Source of the DNA: Paramacrobiotus metropolitanus
Taxonomy: Eukaryota > Tardigrada > Eutardigrada > Parachela > Macrobiotidae
NCBI RefSeq assembly: GCF_019649055.1
Contig: NW_026570265.1
Coordinates: 930,001 to 994,000 of the forward strand
DNA: 64,000 bases
Direction: 5' to 3'
Every line of letters starts with the position of its first letter. Within the stretch, counting starts at the first letter, position 1. A program made the translations under genes and the position numbers. Under the pieces are notes generated by a model that was given only the letters and a program-made list of their open reading frames with translations, was not told where the DNA came from and did not search any database. This document shows, in pieces, positions 1 to 11,510 of this stretch.

Positions 1-3000
1 GAATGCTGCACAGCGCACATTCCCATCATCCCAAATAACATCGTCACGGCCGCTGACTGCAATTCCAGCACCATCAACAGTGACCCTTTAAGCCGCACCG
101 CTGCCACCCACAAATGATCTTTCTTAATTCGCTTACGGCACTCCATCAGCATTATCAGGCCGGCACTGAAGTTGATCTGCTTTGAGGACACTTCGAAGAC
201 AACACCGGCGCGTCCGTGCGGCTCTTCTATCAGCCGCGGGCGGCATGAGACGGAAATGGGTCAAAGCGTTCTCGCGCGGATCATACACGGTGGCAAACTG
301 GAACGGGAATGTCGATTCGATGAGCCTCCCGGTAATCCGCACACTGGCAATAATTCCCGGATGCCGGTCGCAGAATACGGAAACCAAGAGCGACGAGCCA
401 AAGGCGGATTGCCGCTGGAAGGACAGCACATGCTCCAGTCGTCCGGCTGCACCGCAGATATGCAGTCTTAAAGGAAACAGTCCACCTGTAAACCAGTGCG
501 CAATGTATTGCCCGGATTACGCATGGAAAATAACAATAAAAAGGTTTTTATTACTTTGAAAATCGTTATTGTTATTCATTCGCTGCCAGAATAGAACATC
601 GAGCTGGATTTTTCCGGATCCAACAGATAAGATTTGCTTGAATTCCTCCAGTGGCCGGAACCGGATTGTAGTGGCAATTAATGCCACGATGAACACTGCT
701 GCTACGATTCCCAGTGTTGCAACCGTTACGCCACTCCTTTTGTTAAACATAAGTTCCTGCAAAATTACGCATTCGTTAATATCGTACTTCTCAAAGCAGG
801 TCCACGGATATCTACGCTGTTCTATGGTTGTGCTTTATTAATTATTTTCACACCAGCATCTAGGTATAAGATTTACAGATAATGTTTTAGATTTCGTTTT
901 CGCAAGTTTCTATCAAACTAGCAGCATACAATATAGAGAGTAGGATAATATAGATCAGTGTGCTAGCCATTAACGACTCTTCTCACCGTTCGCGATTAAT
1001 TCTTTGCTGGTTCGCCTTCATTGCACTAAAAATTACTTAATGTTTCTAGAGTAGGATATTAATGTGAGTGTACTGTGTATTTTTTTGTGTACTTCTAAAC
1101 AGTTACTTGTAATAAATAATTTTGCACAGGCGATTTTAGGAAATATTGACCGTGTGTACTTGTTGCTACTTTGAAGATGCGCAGCGTTATAATTACAAAT
1201 TCAGTTAAGGAACGTGAAATATGGTGATCATAAGTTCATTACTTAATACTTGCTTCTTCCGAAGATACAGTATCAGCAACTTATAAATAATTCGTTGAAC
1301 AAACCGATAGTGCCGCGTTATATCTAAAGATATACTCATCTGCGCTGCTTGAAAATGTTGTTCCTAGAGTACAGTACTTATAGGTCTATGAGCCGACTGA
1401 ATTTTCGTTTAGCTTTGCAGGTGTAGTCAAATTTCTGGCTTTTGGTTTTTCGTTTGTGATAGGGATCATGTGCATTTACTGCTTTTTGTTGTTTATTCAC
1501 TTTCAATCGGATCTGAGCCCATTGAAATACGGATATTATAAGGAAAATATTTTGACCGAATAATACTATTTGAATTCGTCTGGCATACTATTACAACATG
1601 ACGATATTGTATAGTTTGTGTATACAAAAAAAGCTGCCTTGTACTTGTTACAGACTGGGCAGAACAGATCAACTTACCACAGTCCGCTCTAGAGAGAGAA
1701 AATCGTTGATTTCAAAAAGTCTTCCTCCAAAGGACGCCAACCGGTTGCAGACGCATGTTCGCATATTTTGCGCCGAACTGGACGAATCTGGCTCGCAGTC
1801 GGTCCTGACCAGATCTCCCGGGTCTTTTCCCTCCACACACTTAGTCCCGTGCAGCTCCGCCGAAACTTCCACAAATAGCCCTCCTTCATTAGTTAGAGAT
1901 AAATAATTTTGTCCGTTAGTCGCTGCGAAATTCCAGCGCGTGGTTACGTCACTGTTGCGTAGATCATCATACGTGACGATGCGTTTTTCTATCACGCGAT
2001 CTCCGCCATCGACCAGTCCTACACTAACCCGCCCCGTTGCGTTGCCCAGTGTGGAATTACTACGCAGCTGCAAGGTCATGTACAGTCGGTCAGCTGGCCA
2101 CTGATCCTGTTGACCTTTCAGAATTCGGAAACGGGATGCTGCGTTGGGGAGCAGTTGCAGTCTAAGAGGTACGCTCTGCATGCGAGCCTGCAGTCCCAAG
2201 TGATTGCCGGCATTCCGCTCCGAAGGGAGAACAATTTTTATTCCCGCTTGCTGGGTGTGCTGCGTTAAGTCGATCTCCGTGTAATTCCGATCCAACAACA
2301 ACACGGAGAAAACTTCCGGGGCACCGGCAGGTTCACGGTTGTCCCAGTTCTGACTGGATCTGCTGACAACAATGACCACTTCCGAGCTGGCCAGCGCAGA
2401 GCTCAATTTAGCCGGGAGCGTTATAACCAATCCTGCACAATTAATTAAAAGCTGGACTTAAACCAAAAGCTTATGTTAATAGAAATTTCCTGATGCTGCC
2501 TAAATTGCCTACCGCATTTCGTATTATTTTCGGCATAATCAATACTAGTACATGGTTAATCTGATCTGAACTAATCTGAAATAGCGCAGTACAGTACTTT
2601 AATTTTCGACATTCTACAGTGATACACATGATGTTTACTTATGTGCTGGTTCGTTTTCTGACTTAAAATTCATATTACTATTACTATCAGGCACATACCT
2701 CCTACATTAATTACTGCTCCATTTGGGGGAAGAACTCTTTTCACGGCCGTGATTGTGACATCACTGGTCAATGAGACCGACCGGTCACTGATTTCGTTAA
2801 TGTAGTTTCCGACGAGCTGTCCCAGAGGACGCAACAAATCAACGACAGGAATTATATCAGATGGCGCAGTGCTTTCATCGCCCGCTACCGGAAGACCATT
2901 TAACAAACGCTTTAATAAACCAAACACGCCGTCTTTGGGAGGAACTACATTCGTATGGGGCGCCATATCCCGCACAAATTTGACTAAAAAGTCGGCTGTT

Positions 3001-6000
3001 CGTGCAGCATCTTTTGGTGTCACGCGAAAATTGTCAGTCCAAGTTAATACCTGCATTTTAAAATTTTAAACAAACTCAGGTAAATTTCAATCAAACTCAA
3101 ACTCAAATAAACTGTTTAACATTCTTGTAAGAAAGCCGAATATGGTGGTGATTACCGTTAAAAGGTCATAAAGGTGTCCTCCTAAGGAAATCTTCCTATC
3201 CATTTCAAACCCTCCGGATACTTCTTCAGCAATGCGTGCCACGATTTTTGTCACCGCACCTAGCTGATCATCGGTTGCGTTGGTCCTCACCAGGATTGAA
3301 CTCTGGACTATCAAAATCGAAAGGTGATGATCTCGGTCCTGTCATAAAAACATCAAGCTCAACTTTTGACAAAGCACAGTGCCGACTCAATATAAAACAT
3401 ATTAAATCTGTTTCTATTAGGTACCCGAAGATCGGTCTGCTGGAGAATGTTCTGCATGACGTCGATAATTTCTGCAACTGGTCGCGTATTCTCAAAGGTG
3501 GCGTTGATGTTGAACACCGGGCAGCAGTTGCTCCCACACTGTGGTCGCATATCGCACTTAGAACTGCCCGGAAACGCCACCGTCCAATTCCGCTCAACAG
3601 ACAGCGGGTCGGGTAAAATTAACGACTGCGTGGTTTTTGGGTAAAGAACGTCATAAAATCCCAACACGGGGTTGGCGATGATAGCATGATGGATTTCTAG
3701 CCCGGGAAGAGGGCCCAGCGAACCGCGGCACATGAACTGGAAACGCGTTTGTAGACTTTTTCCCCGGGACGGTGTTAGGGTGCACAGCGTAACAACAGAA
3801 ATGACGGCATGGAAGATTCTTCGCGAACCTCTCTTGCCGGTGATAACAATTCGGATATGGATGTCGCCCAAGGTTCGAAAGATTTTTCTGACATTGAACA
3901 ATCCTTGCCCAGTAGCTTGGGTGTTATCTGAGAAGAACCACTCGATAAAACTATCCTGTAAACCATCACTATCCGGTATGATTTTCAACGGGGTTGTCTC
4001 GTTGACAACCGCCGAAGATGGGAAGTCCAATCGTTTGACCGTAATCATATCCGGATCCACCACTCGTATACCTACAAAAATCACAAATGTACTCCCGAAA
4101 ATGTATGACCGTGATTAATTTGCCGCAGTGTATCTGAATAATGAACATTTTTAAAAGGACGTTTTCATTCAACAAATCGACACGAGAGTGCTGTGCCGGT
4201 GACCTTTGTATGCATACCGAATGAGGTCTGCAAAGTGCTGATCGAATTTTTCGCTTTCAAGGAAAGGTTGTAAAAGCCAGCTTGAGAATAAAGCACGCGA
4301 AAACGTCCACTAGGGCTGTTGATGGGATCGGCAAAATCATGTCCGTTCTCCAGAGAAAATGCGTAATTTGTGCCTTTATCCACAGAACCGGCAATGGACA
4401 CAATGCGATTGGCATTGACCGTGGCTTCACAATTAACATGCAGGCCTTCCAAAGGGCTTTCTACAAGGATATCGATGGAACCGGTTTTGCTGAGATTGGC
4501 CGTTGTCACCGCCACATCCACGCGATATACACCTGGCTCTTCATAAGTCTGTAGTTATAGACGTAGGATGAAACCGTGTGATTAAAAGAACGCAAAACGA
4601 ACTTGAATAATTTCTAAGTGTAAGAGCGCATACGGATAACTATTAATTTACTTATGAAATCCATAATCAAATTTATTTCATGACCGACGAGTAATAAAGT
4701 AATCGGAAATTTTAACTGTAATGTATTGTGCGTGTGTTATTTGATGGCTATTGCGTACTAAGTAGTAGGCTACTATTGCCTACTGCTATTGCTTACTAAT
4801 TAGTTTTTAAAACGAGTGTAATAAAAATTAATTACAGATTACTGTTAAGAACGTAGTTATTTCATTACTGTAAATTCTGTTTAGCTGTTTTTTTTTGTTT
4901 GGCTATTTTTTTTTCTGAACTAAACGAAATCGTCGTAACATATGCTAACCTTTTGAGCAACGGAAGTCGTGGTTTCATGGAAGGAGATCGAATCCTGGAA
5001 AAACCACATAAAGTTCGCTTCCTGGTCATCGAATTCCGGAGCTCGAAACCCTATGGATTCTTTCACAGCTGGGTGTCGTGGAGTAATAGCAATGGCTGTT
5101 TTCCCTTCGGACGGTAGCACCTGTATGGGAATATCTCGAAACACTTCGTTGAACCCATCATCGGCGACAATACGCAGACGGAACTCGCCGGGTGCCGAAT
5201 ATTTGATCTTCTTGCGCAGAAATCCAAATCCATTATTCTGAATTTCCACCGTATCGTTCGGCCGGAGACTATCGTTTCCCAGATCCCAAACAACGGTGAC
5301 AAAACCCAGGCGATTCCAGTGCCAAATCTTCACCAGAAAATCGTACTCTATGCCGGCTATGAGTTGTTCAACGGACAACACGGAGCCGGTTGGACTGGTG
5401 GTTGCAGTCGAACTGGCCGCTCTGAATGCCGCATGAATGCCCACACCAACCAGACCGGTTCCGCTTATGCAAACCGCTCCATTGTTGGCCAGACTGTTTG
5501 CCTTGAACGCCGGAAGTCGTTCCATAAACAAACCGCATAAGCAAAGTTCACATTCGGCGATGTAGTTGGCAAAGGGATAGTTCTGCAGTACGCAGTACAG
5601 ACCGCACTTTTGTGTGGTCATTTGTTCGTTGATTAGGGATATAAATGCCACAGGAATGGAATCACGCGGATAGTCGGTCTTCGGCGGAAAATACGAGACA
5701 ACTTTCGCCGTGTCCACTGAAAAGTAGATGCAAAATTCAGACTTAATGCGAATCAATATGAATTATTATTTAATATTAGGGTTCGACATTGAGTTAAAGA
5801 GGATTAGCAATGAATAAGCAATGATGATTATTGTCATGGAACTTACGCAGAGTGCTGCAGTCCGCCTGTTGGGCTGTCGCGTACCAACAGTACTGGGAGG
5901 AATTTCCAGAAGGCAGTTCTGCAAAATGTAGCTTACTAATTACTATATATTTAAGTTTAAACTATCCACACTAGCATTGACCTTTATGACAAAAGTTTTG

Positions 6001-9000
6001 CCTTGTTGTGGTTGTCTTAATGCTCACAAGCCTATAGATCTGATTAATGATCTAGATACCTCTCGTAGCGGCATCGCTGCGTAGTGCCCAAAAGGGAAGG
6101 CCGGGTTTAGGAGACTTCGGTAACTCTTCGAAGGGGTCCGACAACGGTTCACTGTAATACAAATTCAATGAGCAACTGTTGTGGATAGATAACTTACGTG
6201 CTCGGTGCTTTATGCAAAAAGCCCATGTTGCGTTGATGCATTGTGCACTGCATACATAGGTAGCAACGGACTTCTCAATTTCTATTAAGCGGATGCCGTA
6301 CAGTACAATAAATTATATAGATATACGGAACACCAGCCGATGCTGCTGTTGTTAATATGCGTGAATTCTATTAATATGCGTGAATTGTTGTTAATATGCG
6401 TGTTAATATGCGTTAATATGCGTGCGTGACAAAATTCTCTTGCGTCAAACTAAAATAAAGCTGGAAAGGGATCAGAAGGCAGAAAAGAGGGAAATACGTA
6501 CTAAACAGAAAACAATAACGTGTACTTCTGTTATACGAGTACATCTTAAGCACGGTCCCGTAGGTGGTTGCCAGTAGCCTTTTCATCCTGCAGGACTACG
6601 CCGTAAAGGCTGTGACCACACGATTGTTTTTATTTTTAGAAAATAATTTCTCCGTCCGTTTGTGAATTGTGGAAGTGACAGATACGGACATAAACCATCC
6701 TGAATTTTTGGATTACTTACGTCTGGATCAATGGTTTGAATTACACCGCGTATAGATGGACGCGGACATGCTGACGTTGGATGACTCGGTTGAAGAACCG
6801 AGTCAGAGACTGACGGATATTGAGACGGAGATTATCAGCTCGGATGACATGCAGCAGATGCATGTCGATTTATCACGAAATATTCCCGGCCATACTAAAA
6901 GAGCTTCTCCTAAACCCATCAAGAGTGCCACCGTAAAAGTGCAGAAAAACGACCCCGTGAAGAGAGTTCGAGGGGTATCTGTGAGAAAGAAAGCAGGGAT
7001 CTCAGGTATCCGATCGAACGCAATCTTTGCTGGCGTGCAGTTCGTAGGGTACGATTATTTCGCACTATGTCATTTGTTTCTGTTTTAGCGATCGCGGCGT
7101 CGGTTAATTCCTCCGAAAAGCTGACAAATAAATTACCCATTGCGAAACTTCCTGCACCTCTTCTACCTAGCACGGAACGCGAACGATTGACTTCCACTGT
7201 TGTCAGTATTGCGAGATATCCTGTCCCGAAATCCTTGGTGCCAACATTGTGTTGGGACGATCTGTCGAAGTATTTGCAGCTGCAGAAATCTCGAAACACT
7301 GCCTCCAGGCCCGCTGCACCTCCTGGTTATCAAGTACAAATTCCACAGTTTATCTTTATAGGTACTTAAAATGTGTCTGCAGTTGTTTTCGTTAAGTGTT
7401 TTAGTTATTTTGCGATTAAGTTATAATTTTATAGTGCATCTTATGTAAATGTTTATGTATTTTGTGGTCTGTTTTATCTGTTTACATGTCGTTTGAAATA
7501 ACTCGAACTTTATTATTCATCAAGATCATGTTAAAATTATCGTTTAACTGCTGCTTTCATGCTGATTTAACACATTGTAGTACTGAGGTTCTTTTTTTAC
7601 TCATTTCGATTTATTTGGCAGCAGATCGATCGAAGCAAGTGTAAGTTGTTTATTGCTTCCTGTTAATACTTACATACATTTTTGCAGATGCCGGCCAGCC
7701 TGCTGCTTCGATGAATAGTAAACTGTCAACATCAGTTGTTGTACGGCAAGCGACTCCTGCGACGGATCCCAAAAGCAGTGAAGGGACTGCGCCGCATGTA
7801 AACAAACTTCCCATACCAAAAAATTCCAGACAGTGCACTTCGCTCGTAAGTTTTACATTCGCCGAAACGATAGATTTGCAACTTCGAGGCGCTTAGTTGA
7901 GCTGATTTAACGTGGTGGATGAGTAATAGTTAACTGCGCATCTGGAGTATAGCTTGAAAATATATTGTTTCTTTGAGATGGCGATTTACTGAATTCCAGA
8001 TTTCGACCATAAGATGCATGAACATGTTTAATGTTTTTATCTCTCTTGTAGAGTTTCATGGGCCAAAAACAGCAGGTATCTTTCTCCAGTGCCCAAATTG
8101 GAAAGCCTTGCCATTGCTCAAAATCTCATTGCCTTAAACTGTATTGTGATTGTTTTAATCGTGGAGTGGAATGCCAAGCCGGCTGTGCCTGTGTAGAATG
8201 CCATAACAATTCTGAGCACGAAGCCGACAGATCTGTCGTTATCGCCATGATCTTATCGAAGAATTCCCAAGCTTTTCAGCCCAAAGTGCAAACTGATTCC
8301 CAGTCCGGAAGCGGTGACAAAGCCCATGTCAGAGGTTGCCGTTGTCGAAAATCAGGATGTTCGAAACGGTATTGCGAGTGCTATTTGGTAAGTTTTTTAA
8401 TCAGTGTGAGTCGTTGTTTTTTTTTGCTGATATTTTGTGGTTTCAGGCAAAGGTCTCGTGTGGATCATTATGTCGCTGTACTGAATGCGGGAATACAGTG
8501 GACGCCGCTCTTGATTACGAAGACTCACCTGGTGGTTTGCCAAAAGTGCGTTCGAAATCGTTTTCCAAAAAAGAAGGGACGAATCGGACGGTCGCAGTTG
8601 ATCCAACTTTTAAACCGTGATAAAACAACAATAGAGATTGGATTTATCATTTATGTTAGCAAAATGAAATAACCGACAAACGGTTGACGGTTTTACTGTT
8701 TTAAAAAAAACAAGGCAGTGGACGTTTGCTGTTTTGTCTGCTGAAGAATGATCTCGAGTTGAGTGGCTACTCTAGTTTTCTCGCATCGGCTTTGATTTTC
8801 CAGTGTTTATGTTTTTAAAGTTTCTACATTCTGTTAATTGTAGATATTGTTCGTAGTAGGTGGTACCAGGTTCTTTTTCTCTCAAGACAAAATTACATCA
8901 TTTTTTGTTACCGGGTAGTATTTAAAAGGAAGAATCAGGGAATATATGTAAAAGGATCTCTTACCTGTCTCTCTCAAGGCTTTTCAAACGATGGGACAGA

Positions 9001-9212
9001 AAAGCGTTGGCTTGTCGGGAAAATCCATTGGTAAAATAGAAGCTTTCCAACTGTTCAATGATAGTATAATTATATTCTTTGGCCGCTTCTAGGAGAACGA
9101 TGTAAGCGTTTCCATCATAGCTTAGCACTGGCTCGTCATTTTCCATCACTTGTGAGCCGATAAGATGGAACGAAAATAAAATGAGGATAAAACTGTGAGT
9201 ATTCTTCGTCAT
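1..9212 (-). CDS. Polycystin-1-like receptor (WSC, PKD repeats, REJ, GAIN/GPS), 3' end outside the window
   Basis: Multi-exon gene. Exons fitting in phase are about 8965-9212, 6060-6151, 5847-5918, 4950-5716, 4218-4548, 3425-4071, about 3110-3302, about 2690-3053, 1673-2430, 555-753 and 1-490. Order of parts: signal peptide (hydrophobic FILILFSFHLIG); a WSC-like cysteine domain (CGLYC..ECELCLCG, exon at 5.7 kb); a PKD domain with VVWDLGNDS; two more PKD-like domains, one ending EEPGVYRV; a REJ region (QFMCRGS, 3.4-3.9 kb); a GAIN domain ending in a GPS-like CVCNRLASFGG near 1.7 kb; then a membrane helix (VATLGIVAAVFIVALIATTI). Polycystin-1 proteins are large, self-cleaved membrane receptors that pair with TRPP channels. 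No PLAT domain is recognisable after the helix, and the last exons (1-490) cannot be assigned with confidence. The 5' exon is separated by an unusually long 2.8 kb intron. The family is fairly sure; the exact first and last exons are not. Confidence 0.7.
6350..6428. repeat. Short tandem repeat with core TTAATATGCGTG
   Basis: Five imperfect copies of TTAATATGCGTG or TTAATATGCG lie in a row in AT-rich sequence between the second polycystin exon and the LIN54-like gene. No coding signal is seen here. It may be part of the upstream region of the plus-strand gene, but no promoter element is obvious. Confidence 0.7.
6756..8620 (+). CDS. LIN54/tesmin-like CXC-domain DNA-binding protein
   Basis: Five exons join in phase: 6756-7005, 7089-7361, 7690-7845, 8052-8387 and 8447-8620, giving about 395 residues. 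The N-terminal half is acidic, then basic and low in recognisable structure. The C-terminal half carries the tandem cysteine-rich CXC (CRC) domain: first block CHCSKSHCLKLYCDCF, a linker containing AFQPK, second block GCRCRKSGCSKRYCECY continuing across the last intron into AKVSCGSLCRCTEC. The tyrosine in each block that enters the DNA minor groove in LIN54 is present in both (LYCDCF, RYCECY). LIN54 is the DNA-binding subunit of the DREAM/MuvB cell-cycle complex and reads CHR promoter elements; tesmin is a germline relative. The protein ends soon after the second block and lacks the longer LIN54 tail, so tesmin-like or a short LIN54 are both possible. It lies opposite to, and probably within, the first intron of the polycystin-like gene. 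Confidence 0.88.
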
Positions 9213-11510
9213 AATACATAATATTAAAAATCTATTTGAGAAAATTTTAAGCGCGTCGTATATGCATATGGTAAGATAAACCCGTTACCGCAACCATTAA
9301 ATCATATAATCCGTTCGCCAACCATAAATTTTGGAAAAATGATGTTTGCGGATTCGTTTTCGCAGCCGGCTGTTGAACATGCCCCGAGATGAATCTGTCC
9401 ATCGCATCTTGTTTACTGCAAGAGATGTGCCTAACAACTGGAAGACACCGGCGCAAGCCATTGGTCCGCGTCCGACCTTATTCTACATCGAGCTTCACAC
9501 TTGTTATTAAACAAGGCTGTACGTTTTGCCGCGTTTGTTTGTGTTTGTAAACATGCTAATATCACACTGCCTGAATTCATTGCTTACAGATAGATTTGAG
9601 TTAATTATCGTTTCAGCTGTACAGCAGAGAAAATTCTGATGCAGACGATGGAGAAAGATTTTAAGATAACTGAAGCTTTTCAACTCCGGATTTTGTTTTG
9701 CTGAACATGCGGCGCATGTGATTTTTTCTACTCATGCACAAATGTATGTTATTGTCACTTGAGATAAATTATCAACTTACTGTACATGTGCAAATTAGCG
9801 CCATTTAAAATTTATTACTCCATTACATGAATATGGACGCCTTCAATTCTTTGCACTTTAATATCTAAAGTTTACAAATGGCGGTATCTTATTGCTTCAG
9901 TGTTTCTTCTGGTTGCTGTTCTCCGGCATATTCCGTTAGGAGTGTAATTCTTATTAAATCATACCGATATTGATTGTGTAGTACTTCACTTCTGCTTCTT
10001 CTTCCTGATTCTTCAATGTTGCTCGTTAAGTATGGTGCAATGTGAGCATTTACCTAATTTCCGAAAAGCCCACTGAAAGCAGTGCGAACGTGTTTTGGTT
10101 ATACTGTTACAGCAAACTGTAAAGGTCGCATACTAATTATATGAGCGTTATTGTTGCTATCCATATTTAAACAAGACTAGTTCAGCAAGTTGAAGTACAA
10201 CGTATTTCAACTTGGTAGACGCTAGAAAATGGGGTGAAAAGGCCGCATTGTCATTTTATTGTATGGTGGTTACGAAAGAAATAAATACGCACGGCAATGA
10301 CAAGACAACTGTGTTGTTTTCTATGATGACCGACCAGTGACAAATCAATAAGCGCAATGTTCTAAACGTTCGTGCTCAATCATAATTTTAGAAGTTACAC
10401 ACATAGGAGTACGAGTTTTAAACGACAAGCGAACAATATGTGAAGAGAACAACGTGAAGTCTATAGGTACAAATTTGTATATTAATGTAATTCATCGAGT
10501 TAATTTGTTAGTATTATTATGAATCCAAGCTCTACGGCAAACACCACTTTGCAAATTGTCGGTATGATCACTGACGATAATAATTATGGAATCAAAGGCG
10601 TGGCAAAATTACACACCTTTTTTTCATAACGGACGGTACAGCTTAACCAAGGTGTATGAGGAATAAATAAATATATGATATCAAATCCACCTTGGCTTAA
10701 TTATGCAATCAACTAAATGCGGACGTACAGTTCAGAGTAATATTACTGATTCTGAAGATGATTCAAAATATATTCACGTAGAGTAAACAAGAATGCTGTA
10801 CAGTAGTGCAAATTTTAACACCAACTTTTAAAATCGGATTATTATTTTTGCTATCGTAATGGCCACTGGGCAATCGACACTAAATGCATATTATAGAACA
10901 TTCAAAGCAAATACGCTTGCTGCGCGTGTATGATTAAAAAAAAAACTAATGGTAAGAATTATTCACAGCGCCAACCATTACTGTACGTTGCCGATTGCAG
11001 TTGCCGAATACACGCTCTTCCCGTTTGATTAATTCTGCCCGATATTGTTGACATATGATATCAATAATAAATTTTGCCACAAGTTTTGCGTGCATTGAGT
11101 AATTCGGTACACTGCATTTCTGTTGTGCTGGTATCGTAAGACATGATTCCGGAATTCCTTTCGAACGTCTCGTATATTTGTTCATGTGTCAGAATGGGCT
11201 TATGTTTTTCTAGCTTATCGCATATACTGGGCAAACATCCTTCGTAAGGCAAGTTCACATATTTGCAATGCTTATTCCATCGAAATTCCCCTTTACATAA
11301 AATGGTTACTTCTTACAAAACTCATGCAACCGAAACATTCCCAGTTGGAATAAACGCTTTCATTACGCCACGCATAACTACAAACAACTTAAAACTGTAT
11401 TTTGAATTTTTTTGGATATTAACAGCGACTTACATTGGTATTAATATTACGCGTTAGAATCCACAGTCCAATTTATTTTATACATCGGACTGGATGTACG
11501 GTGTTGCAAC
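9213..11510. other. Intergenic stretch with only weak candidate exons
   Basis: About 2.3 kb, AT-rich. A minus-strand segment at about 9283-9417 has an acceptor-like end (CTCTTGCAG) and an open frame with NLWLANGLYDLM. It could be an upstream exon of the polycystin-like gene if the signal-peptide start at 9212 is wrong. A 65-codon minus-strand frame at 11061-11258 has no recognisable domain. I see no RNA gene or mobile-element terminus here. Confidence 0.35.

Noticed and set aside
133-760. A sarcoglycan-like membrane protein (single helix near the start, then VYDP)
   Set aside because: The helix exon joins in phase to the GPS exon of the polycystin-like gene, and the similarity to sarcoglycans was a handful of residues only.
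9247-9456. Separate small gene or extra polycystin exon upstream of the signal peptide
   Set aside because: A convincing signal peptide already starts at 9212, and the upstream frame has no domain; kept only as an alternative.
10946-11258. Two overlapping minus-strand frames of 65-79 codons
   Set aside because: No domain, no signal peptide and no splice partner; likely chance.
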